From Streptomyces seoulensis (GTDB lineage Bacteria; Actinomycetota; Actinomycetes; Streptomycetales; Streptomycetaceae), in NCBI RefSeq assembly GCF_022846655.1, contig NZ_AP025667.1, positions 4,191,001 through 4,255,000 of the forward strand: DNA of 64,000 nucleotides, written 5' to 3'. Positions 1 through 8,271 of this stretch are shown here, piece by piece (position 1 is the first letter of the stretch; every line of letters begins with the position of its first letter). The translations under genes and the position numbers were made by a program. The notes under the pieces are model-generated. The model made no database searches. It had not been told where the DNA came from and worked only from the letters and a program-made list of their open reading frames with translations.

Positions 1-8
1 GAGCGCGC

Positions 9-644
9 CTACGACAGGATGAACCGGCTCCGCTCGCGCAGGGCGGCGACCAGGTGGGCGGGTGCCTTGGCCGGCGAACCGGCGTCGTAGGGCGGCTGCG
101 GGTCGTACTCCTGGCCGAGCTGGACGGTCTGGGCGTACTCGTCGCCCGCGATCCGGCCGAGCAGGGTGAGGCCCATGTCGATCCCGGCGGACACCCCGGC
201 GGCCGTGACGTACTTGCCGTCGGTCACCACGCGTTCCGCGACCGGTTCGGCGCCGAACCGCTTCAGTTCCTCGATGGCCAGCCAGTGCGAGGTGGCGCGA
301 CGGCCCTCCAGCAGTCCGGCGGCGCCCAGCAGCAGCGAGCCGGTGCACACCGAGGTGGTCCAGGTGCTGGTGGCGTCCGCCCGGCGCAGCCAGTCGAGCA
401 GCGGGGCGTGCTCCATCAGCGCGCTCTGGCCCGGACCGCCCGGCACCACCACCACGTCGGGGCTGGTCACCTCGGCCAGCGACCGGTCGGCGACCAGGGC
501 GAGCGCGCCGGTGTCGGTGCGCACGGGGCCGGGCCGCTCGGCGACGAAGACGGTCTCCGCGTCCGGTGTGCGGGCCAGGGCCTCGTACGGTCCGACCGCG
601 TCCAGGGCGGTGAAGCGGTCGTAGAGGACGACGGCGATCTGCAT
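9..644 (-). CDS. DJ-1/PfpI (GATase1-like) family protein
   Basis: A 211-residue single-domain member of the DJ-1/PfpI superfamily. The sequence shows the typical order: strand-loop VVVVPGG near residue 65-70 and the nucleophile elbow SVCTGS with Cys100, followed by GAAGLLEGRRATSHW, which is the signature of the isonitrile hydratase/ThiJ-like branch. The start is the ATG preceded by AAAGGA at suitable spacing; the frame is open upstream but antisense to other genes. It lies 50 bp downstream of an AraC regulator carrying the same fold, so the two probably form one transcript. Substrate is not deducible; hydratase, glyoxalase-III-like or amidase activity are all possible for this family. Confidence 0.85.
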   Translation of the reverse strand: MQIAVVLYDRFTALDAVGPYEALARTPDAETVFVAERPGPVRTDTGALALVADRSLAEVTSPDVVVVPGGPGQSALMEHAPLLDWLRRADATSTWTTSVCTGSLLLGAAGLLEGRRATSHWLAIEELKRFGAEPVAERVVTDGKYVTAAGVSAGIDMGLTLLGRIAGDEYAQTVQLGQEYDPQPPYDAGSPAKAPAHLVAALRERSRFILS

Positions 645-694
645 GGCGGTCCTTTCGACGGGTGCGCCCAAGTCGGCGCGGGAAGACGGGGAAG

Positions 695-1663
695 TCAGCG
701 CGGGAGTACGGGGTGGAAGCGGCGGCGGTACTCCGCCGGGGCGGTGCCGAGCGCCTTGAGGAAGGCGCGGCGCATGGATTCGGGGGTGCCGTAGCCGCTC
801 GCGCGGGCGACCTCCTCGACCGAGGCGGAGGTGTCCTCCAGCAGCCTGCGGGCGTGTTCCAGCCGGACCCGGTCGACGTGGCGGCCCGGTGTCGTGCCGG
901 TCTCGGCGGTGAAGGCGCGGGCGAAGTGACGCGGGGAGAGCCGGGCGCGGGCGGCCAGGGCGTCGACGGAGAGGTCGGCGTCCGGGTGCTCGGTGATCCA
1001 GCGCTGGACCTCCCGCAGCGGCTCGCGGGAGGCGGTCTGCGCGGCGAGCTGGGCGCTGAACTGCGCCTGGTTGCCGGGCCGGCGCAGGAAGACCACGAGG
1101 TGCCGGGCGACGGTGAGCGCGACCTGACGGTCCAGGTCCTCCTCCACCAGGGCCAGCGCCAGGTCGATGCCGGAGGTGACGCCCGCCGACGTGGCCACAT
1201 GCCCGTCGCGCACATAGATCGGCTCGGGCTCCACCGTCACGGCCGGGTGCTCGCGGGCCAGCCGCTCGCAGTGCGCCCAGTGCGTGGTGGCGCGGCGGCC
1301 GTCCAGCAGCCCGGCGGCGGCGAGGAGGAGGGCGCCGGTGCACACGGACACCAGGCGCGTCGCCCCGGGCCCGTGATCGCGCAGCCACTCGACCAGCGCC
1401 GGGTCGGGGCGGCGGGTGCCCGCACCGCCGGGGACCAGCAGGGTGTGCGGGCCGGGTGCGGCGGTGAGCGCCAGGTCGGGTACGAGGTTCAGGCCGCTGG
1501 AGCTGCGCACCGGGCCGCCGTCCAGGGAGGCGGTGCGCATCCGGTAGCTGCCCGGCGCGAGCCGCTCGGCACCGGTGAAGACCTCCAGCGGGCCCGTGAT
1601 GTCGAGGCTCTGTACGTCGTCGAAGAGGACGAGGAGGACCGTGCGCGGGGCGGGCTGCGGCAT
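695..1663 (-). CDS. GlxA-type AraC family regulator with GATase1 domain
   Basis: A 322-residue regulator with two parts. Residues 1-190 form a DJ-1/GATase1-like domain (LLVPGGAG, then SVCTGALLLAAAGLLDGRRATTHW), probably a ligand sensor rather than an enzyme. Residues about 215-322 form an AraC-type double helix-turn-helix, with the typical ASGYGTPESMRRAFLKALGTAPAEYRRRF ending split over the second HTH. The chosen ATG gives the usual GlxA-like length. The downstream DJ-1 gene on the same strand is the likely co-transcribed target or partner. Family knowledge suggests transcriptional activation in response to a small metabolite; which one is unknown. Confidence 0.88.
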   Translation of the reverse strand: MPQPAPRTVLLVLFDDVQSLDITGPLEVFTGAERLAPGSYRMRTASLDGGPVRSSSGLNLVPDLALTAAPGPHTLLVPGGAGTRRPDPALVEWLRDHGPGATRLVSVCTGALLLAAAGLLDGRRATTHWAHCERLAREHPAVTVEPEPIYVRDGHVATSAGVTSGIDLALALVEEDLDRQVALTVARHLVVFLRRPGNQAQFSAQLAAQTASREPLREVQRWITEHPDADLSVDALAARARLSPRHFARAFTAETGTTPGRHVDRVRLEHARRLLEDTSASVEEVARASGYGTPESMRRAFLKALGTAPAEYRRRFHPVLPR

Positions 1664-1817
1664 ACGGTCGATTCTCGGGCGGGCCGTCCGTGTCCGCAAT
1701 GACGGATAGCCCACCTTTCCTGCCACCGAAGACGGCCGGACGTGACCAGGCGTGCCGGGACGACGCGCGGGTACCCGGTGCGGACCGGGCGACCGCCGGG
1801 TGGATTGGAGTTCTCTC

Positions 1818-1937
1818 ATGTTCCGTGCCATCGCCGATGTGCTGCGCCAGATAGGCGGCGCCATCGCGACCGTCGTCACCCTGCCGTTCCGGGCACTCGC
1901 CCGGCTGTTCGGCGGGGCCTCCAGCGGCCGCGCCTGA
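1818..1937 (+). CDS. conserved actinobacterial micro-protein (39 aa)
   Basis: A 39-residue protein with a clear GGAG ribosome binding site 7 bases before the ATG. It is an amphipathic, cationic sequence ending in [15 protein letters not shown], a tail I recognise from short proteins annotated as hypothetical in many streptomycetes. The central [16 protein letters not shown] segment is hydrophobic enough to sit in or on the membrane. It lies between the AraC regulator (divergent) and tex, with its own RBS. Function is unknown; the conserved pattern and the RBS are what support it as a real gene. Confidence 0.7.
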   Translation: MFRAIADVLRQIGGAIATVVTLPFRALARLFGGASSGRA

Positions 1938-2029
1938 CACGGGGCGCCCGGTGCGCCCTGCCGTCCGTTCTCCGCCGCCACCTGCCACAATTGCCGCGCA
2001 ACCTTAAGCGGAGAAGGCGGTACGGGATC

Positions 2030-4459
2030 GTGACGACACCCCTCACAGGGTCCATCGAAGGCAGGATCGCCGGGGAACTCGGCGTACGGGAGCGGCAGGT
2101 GAAGGCCGCGGTGGAGCTGCTGGACGGCGGTTCGACGGTGCCCTTCATCGCCCGCTACCGCAAGGAGGCGACCGAATCCCTCGACGACGCTCAACTGCGT
2201 ACGCTCGAGGAGCGGCTGCGGTATCTGCGCGAGCTGGAGGACCGCCGGAGCGCGATCCTGGAGTCGGTGCGCGAGCAGGGCAAGCTCACCGCCGAGCTGG
2301 AGGAGCGCATCCGGGGCGCCGAGACCAAGGCGCGCCTGGAGGACATCTACCTCCCGTACAAGCCCAAGCGGCGCACCAAGGCGCAGATCGCGCGTGAGGC
2401 CGGTCTCGAGCCGCTGACCGAGGGGCTGCTGACCGATCCGTCGGTGGAACCGGCGGCCGCGGCGGCCGCGTTCGTGGACGCGGACAAGGGCGTCGCGGAC
2501 GCGCAGGCGGCGTTGGAGGGCGCGCGGGCGATCCTGACGGAGCGCTTCTCCGAGGACGCCGACCTGATCGGCGAGCTGCGCGAGCGGATGTGGACGCGCG
2601 GCCGGCTGGCCGCCAAGGTGCGTGACGGCAAGGAGGAGGCGGGCGCCAAGTTCGCCGACTACTTCGACTTCACCGAGCCGTTCACCGCGCTCCCCTCGCA
2701 CCGCGTTCTGGCGATGCTGCGCGGCGAGAAGGAGGAGGTCCTCGACCTCGTCCTGGAGCCGGAGGAGCCGACGGAGCCGGGGGCCCGTTCGTCGTACGAG
2801 GGCATCATCGCGGGCCGGTTCGGCATCGCGGACCGGGGCCGTCCCGGTGACAAGTGGCTCGGCGACACCGTCCGCTGGGCCTGGCGCACCCGGGTGCTGG
2901 TGCACCTCGGCATCGACCTCAGGCTGCGGTTGCGTACGGCGGCCGAGGACGAGGCGGTCGACGTGTTCGCCGCCAACCTGCGCGATCTGCTGCTGGCCGC
3001 CCCGGCCGGCACCCGCGCCACGCTGGGCCTGGACCCCGGTTTCCGCACCGGGGTGAAGGTGGCCGTGGTCGACTCCACCGGCAAGGCCGTCGCCACCGAT
3101 GTGATCTACCCGCACGTCCCTGCCAACAAGTGGGACGAGGCGATCGCCAAGCTGGCCCGGCTGGCCAAGGAGCACCAGGTCGACCTGGTCGCCATCGGCA
3201 ACGGCACCGCCTCCCGCGAGACGGACAAGCTGGCCACCGAACTCATCGCCAAGCACCCGGAGTTGAACCTCACCAAGGTGATGGTGTCCGAGGCGGGCGC
3301 TTCGGTGTACTCGGCGTCGGAGTACGCCTCCCGTGAACTGCCCGGCATGGACGTGTCGTTGCGCGGCGCGGTGTCCATCGCCCGGCGTCTGCAGGACCCG
3401 CTGGCCGAGCTGGTGAAGATCGACCCGAAGTCGATCGGCGTCGGCCAGTACCAGCACGACCTCTCCGAGGTGAAGCTGTCCCGCTCGCTGGACGCGGTGG
3501 TCGAGGACTGTGTGAACGGCGTCGGCGTGGACGTCAACACCGCGTCCGTGCCGCTTCTTTCGCGGGTGTCCGGCATCTCCGCCACGCTGGCCGAGAACAT
3601 CGTGACGCACCGCGACACCAACGGCCCGTTCGCCTCCCGCTCGGAGCTGAAGAAGGTGTCCCGCCTGGGCCCCAAGGCGTACGAGCAGTGCGCGGGCTTC
3701 CTGCGCATCCGGGGCGGCAGCGACCCGCTGGACTCCTCCAGCGTGCACCCGGAGGCGTACCCGGTGGTGCGGCGGATGGTGAAGACGGCCGGGCAGGAAG
3801 TGGCCACGCTGGTCGGCAACACGGGCGTGCTGCGTTCGCTGCGGGCCGCCGACTTCGTGGACGACACCTTCGGTCTGCCGACCGTCTCCGACATCCTGAG
3901 GGAGCTGGAGAAGCCGGGGCGTGACCCGCGTCCGGCGTTCAAGACGGCCACCTTCAAGGAGGGCGTGGAGAAGATCTCCGACCTGGCCGCCGGGATGGTG
4001 CTGGAGGGCGTGGTGACGAACGTGGCCGCCTTCGGCGCGTTCGTGGACATCGGCGTCCACCAGGACGGTCTGGTCCATGTGTCGGCGATGTCGAAGACGT
4101 TCGTCAAGGACCCGCGGGACGTCGCCAAGCCGGGTGACATCGTCAAGGTGAAGGTCCTGGACGTGGACATCCCGCGCAAGCGGATCGCGCTGACGCTGCG
4201 GCTGGACGACGAGGCGGCCCCGCAGGAGCGTGGCGGCCCCCGTCAGCAGCGCGGTGGCGGTGCCCGCCCGCCGCAGCAGCGGCAGGGGCAAGGCCAGGGT
4301 CAAGGTCAGGGCCAGCGTCAGGCCCAGGGCGGCCAGGGTCGTGGGAACGGCGGCGGCAAGGACCGGGGCGGCCGTCCGGCCCCGGCGCCGGCCAACAGCG
4401 CCATGGCCGACGCGCTGCGCCGCGCGGGCCTGGTCGACCCGAAGAAGGGCCGCCGCTGA
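2030..4459 (+). CDS. tex: Tex-family RNA-binding transcription accessory protein
   Basis: An 809-residue Tex protein. In order: N-terminal helical region ([18 protein letters not shown] near residue 40), YqgF/RNase-H-like fold ([17 protein letters not shown] near 333), helix-hairpin-helix motifs ([13 protein letters not shown] near 520) and an S1 RNA-binding domain (residues about 650-725, [20 protein letters not shown]). The GTG start follows GGAGAAGG at slightly long spacing and agrees with the family N-terminus; the open frame further upstream lacks homology. After S1 comes a Gln/Gly/Arg-rich low-complexity tail, longer than in most Tex proteins. Role: nucleic-acid binding factor affecting transcription or RNA stability. 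A strong hairpin terminator follows. Confidence 0.95.
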   Translation: MTTPLTGSIEGRIAGELGVRERQVKAAVELLDGGSTVPFIARYRKEATESLDDAQLRTLEERLRYLRELEDRRSAILESVREQGKLTAELEERIRGAETKARLEDIYLPYKPKRRTKAQIAREAGLEPLTEGLLTDPSVEPAAAAAAFVDADKGVADAQAALEGARAILTERFSEDADLIGELRERMWTRGRLAAKVRDGKEEAGAKFADYFDFTEPFTALPSHRVLAMLRGEKEEVLDLVLEPEEPTEPGARSSYEGIIAGRFGIADRGRPGDKWLGDTVRWAWRTRVLVHLGIDLRLRLRTAAEDEAVDVFAANLRDLLLAAPAGTRATLGLDPGFRTGVKVAVVDSTGKAVATDVIYPHVPANKWDEAIAKLARLAKEHQVDLVAIGNGTASRETDKLATELIAKHPELNLTKVMVSEAGASVYSASEYASRELPGMDVSLRGAVSIARRLQDPLAELVKIDPKSIGVGQYQHDLSEVKLSRSLDAVVEDCVNGVGVDVNTASVPLLSRVSGISATLAENIVTHRDTNGPFASRSELKKVSRLGPKAYEQCAGFLRIRGGSDPLDSSSVHPEAYPVVRRMVKTAGQEVATLVGNTGVLRSLRAADFVDDTFGLPTVSDILRELEKPGRDPRPAFKTATFKEGVEKISDLAAGMVLEGVVTNVAAFGAFVDIGVHQDGLVHVSAMSKTFVKDPRDVAKPGDIVKVKVLDVDIPRKRIALTLRLDDEAAPQERGGPRQQRGGGARPPQQRQGQGQGQGQGQRQAQGGQGRGNGGGKDRGGRPAPAPANSAMADALRRAGLVDPKKGRR

Positions 4460-4465
4460 CCCGCT

Positions 4466-4507
4466 CCCCGTCCTCGGCCCGGCTCTCCGGCCGGGCCGAG
4501 GACGGGG
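4466..4507. terminator. bidirectional hairpin terminator between tex and ABC-F gene
   Basis: Two 17-base arms (4466-4482 and 4491-4507) are perfectly complementary around an 8-base loop. The hairpin fills almost the whole gap between the convergent tex and ABC-F genes, one base before the ABC-F stop codon. There is no U-tract, as is usual for Streptomyces terminators. Confidence 0.8.
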
Positions 4508-4508
4508 T

Positions 4509-6149
4509 TCAGCGTTCGGTCACCTTGCCGTCGGCGACCTCCAGGCGGCGGGTCACCTTGATCGCGTCCAGCATGCGGCGGTCGTGGGTGACCAGCAGCA
4601 GGGTGCCGTCGTAGGAGTCGAGGGCCGACTCGAGCTGTTCGATGGCGGGCAGGTCGAGGTGGTTGGTCGGCTCGTCCAGGACCAGCAGGTTGACGCCCCG
4701 GCCCTGGAGCAGGGCGAGGGCGGCGCGGGTGCGCTCGCCGGGCGAGAGGGACGCGGCCGGACGCAGCACGTGGTCCGACTTCAGGCCGAACTTGGCGAGC
4801 AGGGTACGCACTTCCGCCGGCTCGGTGTCCGGTACGGCCGCCTGGAAGGCGTCGAGCAGGGACTCGGAGCCGTGGAACAGCTTGCGGGCCTGGTCGACCT
4901 CGCCGACCAGCACCCCGGAGCCCAGCGTGGCGTCCCCGGAGTCCAGCGGGACCCGGCCCAGCAGGGCGCCGAGCAGGGTGGACTTGCCCGCGCCGTTGGC
5001 ACCGGTGACCGCGATCCGGTCGGCCCAGTCGACCTGGAGCGAGACCGGCCCGAAGGTGAAGTCGCCGCGCCGGACCTCGGCGTCGCGGAGCGTGGCCACC
5101 ACGGCGCCGGAGCGTGGTGCGGCGGCGATCTCCATGCGCAGCTCCCACTCCTTGCGGGGCTCCTCGACCACGTCGAGGCGTTCGATCATCCGCTGGGTCT
5201 GCCGGGCCTTCGCGGCCTGCTTCTCGCTGGCCTCGCTGCGGAACTTGCGGCCGATCTTGTCGTTGTCGGTGCTCGCCTTGCGCCGGGCGTTCTTAACGCC
5301 CTTGTCCATCCACGAGCGCTGCATCTGGGCCCGGTCCTGGAGGGCGGCGCGCTTGTCGGCGTACTCCTCGAAGTCCTCGCGGGCGTGCCTGCGGGCCACG
5401 TCCCGCTCCTCCAGGTAGGCCGCGTAGCCGCCGCCGTAGAGGTTGATCTGCTGCTGGGCCAGGTCGAGTTCGAGGACCTTGGTGACCGTGCGGGTGAGGA
5501 ACTCGCGGTCGTGGCTGACGACGACGGTGCCCGCGCGCAGCCCGGTGACGAAGCGCTCCAGCCGCTCCAGGCCGTCGAGGTCGAGGTCGTTGGTGGGCTC
5601 GTCCAGCAGGAAGACGTCGTAGCGGGAGAGCAGGAGCGAGGCGAGTCCGGCGCGGGCGGCCTGGCCGCCGGACAGGGAGGTCATGGGCCGGTCGAGGCCG
5701 ACCGCGAGGCCGAGGGTGCCGGCGACGTCCTCGGCGCGTTCGTCCAGGTCGGCGCCGCCCAGGCTCAGCCAGCGCTCCAGCGCGGTGGCGTAGGCGTCGT
5801 CGGCGCCGGGCGCGCCGTCGACCAGCGCCTGGGTGGCCTCGTCCATGGTGCGCTGGGCCTCGGCGACGCCGGTGCGGCGGGCCAGGAACTCGCGCACGCT
5901 CTCGCCCGGCCTGCGCTCCGGCTCCTGCGGGAGGTGGCCGACGGTCGCGGTCGGCGGGGAGAGCCGCAGCTCGCCCTCCTCGGGCGGGGTGAGCCCGGCG
6001 AGGATCTTGAGCAGCGTGGACTTGCCCGCGCCGTTGGCGCCGACCAGTCCGATCACGTCACCGGGTGCGACGACGAGGTCGAGCCCGGTGAAGAGGGAGC
6101 GGTCGCCATGTCCGGCGGCGAGGTTCTTGGCGACGAGGGTGGCAGTCAT
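4509..6149 (-). CDS. ABC-F family ATPase (translation factor type)
   Basis: A 546-residue soluble protein with two ABC cassettes and no membrane segments, which defines ABC-F. Cassette 1: Walker A GANGAGKST at residues 37-45, signature LSGGQ, Walker B with LLDEPTN. Cassette 2: a second GANGAGKST, signature LSPGE, LVLDEPTNH. Between them is a charged helical linker of about 80 residues (the P-site tRNA interaction motif region). Such proteins act at the ribosomal E-site and either rescue translation or protect against antibiotics. It is convergent with tex, sharing a terminator. Start ATG is the first Met of the conserved N-terminus. Confidence 0.92.
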   Translation of the reverse strand: MTATLVAKNLAAGHGDRSLFTGLDLVVAPGDVIGLVGANGAGKSTLLKILAGLTPPEEGELRLSPPTATVGHLPQEPERRPGESVREFLARRTGVAEAQRTMDEATQALVDGAPGADDAYATALERWLSLGGADLDERAEDVAGTLGLAVGLDRPMTSLSGGQAARAGLASLLLSRYDVFLLDEPTNDLDLDGLERLERFVTGLRAGTVVVSHDREFLTRTVTKVLELDLAQQQINLYGGGYAAYLEERDVARRHAREDFEEYADKRAALQDRAQMQRSWMDKGVKNARRKASTDNDKIGRKFRSEASEKQAAKARQTQRMIERLDVVEEPRKEWELRMEIAAAPRSGAVVATLRDAEVRRGDFTFGPVSLQVDWADRIAVTGANGAGKSTLLGALLGRVPLDSGDATLGSGVLVGEVDQARKLFHGSESLLDAFQAAVPDTEPAEVRTLLAKFGLKSDHVLRPAASLSPGERTRAALALLQGRGVNLLVLDEPTNHLDLPAIEQLESALDSYDGTLLLVTHDRRMLDAIKVTRRLEVADGKVTER

Positions 6150-6162
6150 CAGGACGCCGATT

Positions 6163-7203
6163 TTAGTCGCGGGCGGACCCGCCCCGGACCGGGGCCACCA
6201 GGACCCCGCCGGAGGTGCGCGCGACGAGGTACGTCTCGCCCCTGACCGCTCCCGCGCCGAGCGGCAGGCGGTGGCGGCCGGGGCCGAGGGTGGCGTCCAG
6301 CACGGTGTGGGAGCGGGTGCGGCGGAGCCGGTCGAGCCGGTACGCGGTGAGCTGGATGCGGCCCGGTGCGCTCACCTCGATCTCGGCGGCCTCGGGGGTC
6401 GCGGTCAGCGCGGTGAGACGGCGGCTCCCGGCCGGGCTCCGGTCCAGGGCCTGCTGGAGCTGGGCGACGAGGAGCGGGACGATCGGGGCGGACGCGGCCA
6501 TGAGGACGGTGTCGACGCCGGGGCGCCCGAACGCCTCGCGTACGGCGGCCCGTTCGGGCTCCGGGAGCGTGGGGCCGGTCAACGCGGCACCGTAGCCGTT
6601 CAGTTCCTCGACGGGGACGTCGGTGGCGTCCAAGGTGATGTCGGCGCCGATGCCGATGCCGCGCAGGGCCGCCGCGAGCTTGGCGAGGAGGCCGACGCGG
6701 GGGCCGACGAGCAGCACCCGGCGCGGCGGGGCGGCGGCGGGGGCGCCGTCGAGCAGCGCGGTGAGGGCGGCGCGGTAGGCGGGGCCGTGGAAGTGGAAGG
6801 GGCCGATGCCGTGGTAGCCGTCGCGTTCGAGGTCGACGTGTTCACCGGTCTGCCAGGCGAAGTCCCGCCAGCGGAAGTCGTCGCCGTCCCGTTCGATGAC
6901 GACGGTGACGGCGCCGCAGCCGAGGTCGGGGCACTCCGGGCAGTTGTAGAGCACGAACCGGCCGCCGGGCAGCGGGGGTTCGTCCTCCAGCAGCAGGGCG
7001 CGCACCCGGGCGTCGAGGACGGCGGGCGGGAGGTCGGCGGCGAGCGGCGACACGGCGTCCAGGTCGGAGAGCCGCAGCAGCAGCGGACGGCCGTCGACGA
7101 CGAAGTCCACGAAGTCGCGGTGGACCTGGTAGCCGCCGTCGGCGAGGACGGCGCCGACACGGGTCGCCGGTTCCAGACCGAAGGTGGCGTAGGCGGGGGA
7201 CAT
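6163..7203 (-). CDS. uncharacterised two-domain protein
   Basis: A 346-residue soluble protein that I do not recognise with confidence. The N-terminal half contains the Cys-rich motif NCPECPDLGCGAV (around residue 100), which could bind a metal, followed by a WRDF..W segment and a HFHGPAYRAAL helix. The C-terminal half (from about 165, RRVLLVGPRVGLLAKLAAALR) looks like a Rossmann-type alpha/beta fold with a GIGIGADI loop. Its end lies 13 bp from the start of the ABC-F gene on the same strand, so both may be one transcript with this gene first. Similar proteins have been labelled oxidoreductase, but I see no clear cofactor site. Confidence 0.75.
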   Translation of the reverse strand: MSPAYATFGLEPATRVGAVLADGGYQVHRDFVDFVVDGRPLLLRLSDLDAVSPLAADLPPAVLDARVRALLLEDEPPLPGGRFVLYNCPECPDLGCGAVTVVIERDGDDFRWRDFAWQTGEHVDLERDGYHGIGPFHFHGPAYRAALTALLDGAPAAAPPRRVLLVGPRVGLLAKLAAALRGIGIGADITLDATDVPVEELNGYGAALTGPTLPEPERAAVREAFGRPGVDTVLMAASAPIVPLLVAQLQQALDRSPAGSRRLTALTATPEAAEIEVSAPGRIQLTAYRLDRLRRTRSHTVLDATLGPGRHRLPLGAGAVRGETYLVARTSGGVLVAPVRGGSARD

Positions 7204-7428
7204 GCGGTGAGTATTCCCGCGTCCCGCCCGCGCAGCGCCCGGCGGAGGCAGGCGTTTCCCGCCCGCCGGACGGCCGCGGGGCCGGGAGCGGGCACGGCCG
7301 GGTCGCCGGCGTACGCGTGGTCGAGTGGGTAGGGGACGGTACGCCGTTGGACGGCCCGGCCCGGCCTCCGGCGGGGCCCGCGCCCCGTGGTCTCGACCTC
7401 GCCGCCGCCTCTCGGTGATGATCGGGCC

Positions 7429-8271
7429 ATGGCGACTGTGACGGCGCTGCGCCGCTACCCGGTGAAGTCCATGCTCGGCGAGCCCCTGACGAGCGTCGCG
7501 GTCACCGCGCGCGGGCTGCACGGAGACCGGGTGGCGGCTGTTCTCGACGGCACGGGAGCGGTCGGCTCCGCCAAACACCCGCGTAAGTGGGGCCGGTTGC
7601 TCGGGTGCGGGGCGACGTTCGGCGCATCCGTGACGATCGGACTGCCCGACGGGACGGCCCACTCCCCCGGTGACCCGGAGTTGGACGCCCGGCTGTCCGA
7701 GCTGCTGGGCCGGGAGGTGTCCGTGTCGGACGACCCTTCGCGGGCCGGCGGCGCGCTGGAGCGGGAGGTGCCCGCGTACGAGGGCGGCCTGCCCGAGGTG
7801 CTGCGGGGCACGGCCCGTACGGACGACACCGGTACGTCGGTCACCTCGGGCGGTGTGGCACCGGGGACGTTCTTCGACTTCGGCGCCGTCCACCTGGTCA
7901 CCACCGCGTCCCTGGCGCGGCTGCGGGAGGCCTGCCCCACGGGGGACTTCGATCCGCGCCGCTTCCGGCCCAACCTGGTCGTCGACACACCGGACGTCCC
8001 GGGCTTCCCCGAGGACGCCTGGGTGGGCGCCCGGCTGCGGGTGGGCGGGGCACTGTTCCGGGTGACGGTGCCCACGCCCCGCTGTGTGCTCCCCGCCCTG
8101 GCCCAGGCCGGCCTTCCGGCCGACCCGGCCGTCATGCGGACGGTGGCCCGCGAACACCGGGTGCCGGTGTTCGGTCTGGGCCGCCTGTCCTGCGTCGGTG
8201 TCTACCTGGAGGTGCTCGAACCGGGCACGGTCCGCCTCGGTGACCCGGTGGCGGTGCAGCCGTCGCCGTAG
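7429..8271 (+). CDS. MOSC domain-containing protein
   Basis: A 280-residue protein with an N-terminal MOSC_N beta-barrel (MATVTALRRYPVKSMLGEPL is the typical opening) and a C-terminal MOSC domain (DFDPRRFRPNLVVD, then the Cys of PTPRCVLPALAQAG, equivalent to the Cys proposed to bind sulfur or molybdenum cofactor). Family members carry out sulfur-transfer or molybdenum-cofactor-dependent reductase steps (YcbX/mARC-like). The ATG start is set by the conserved PVKSM opening. Its last 70 bases overlap the 3' end of the convergent dipeptidyl-peptidase gene. Confidence 0.9.
   Translation: MATVTALRRYPVKSMLGEPLTSVAVTARGLHGDRVAAVLDGTGAVGSAKHPRKWGRLLGCGATFGASVTIGLPDGTAHSPGDPELDARLSELLGREVSVSDDPSRAGGALEREVPAYEGGLPEVLRGTARTDDTGTSVTSGGVAPGTFFDFGAVHLVTTASLARLREACPTGDFDPRRFRPNLVVDTPDVPGFPEDAWVGARLRVGGALFRVTVPTPRCVLPALAQAGLPADPAVMRTVAREHRVPVFGLGRLSCVGVYLEVLEPGTVRLGDPVAVQPSP

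Noticed and set aside
695..4303. A 1202-codon open frame on the minus strand antisense to tex
   Set aside because: Only its last 322 codons (the AraC regulator) show a real protein; the rest is the GC-rich antisense shadow of tex with Arg/His/Gly composition and no domain.
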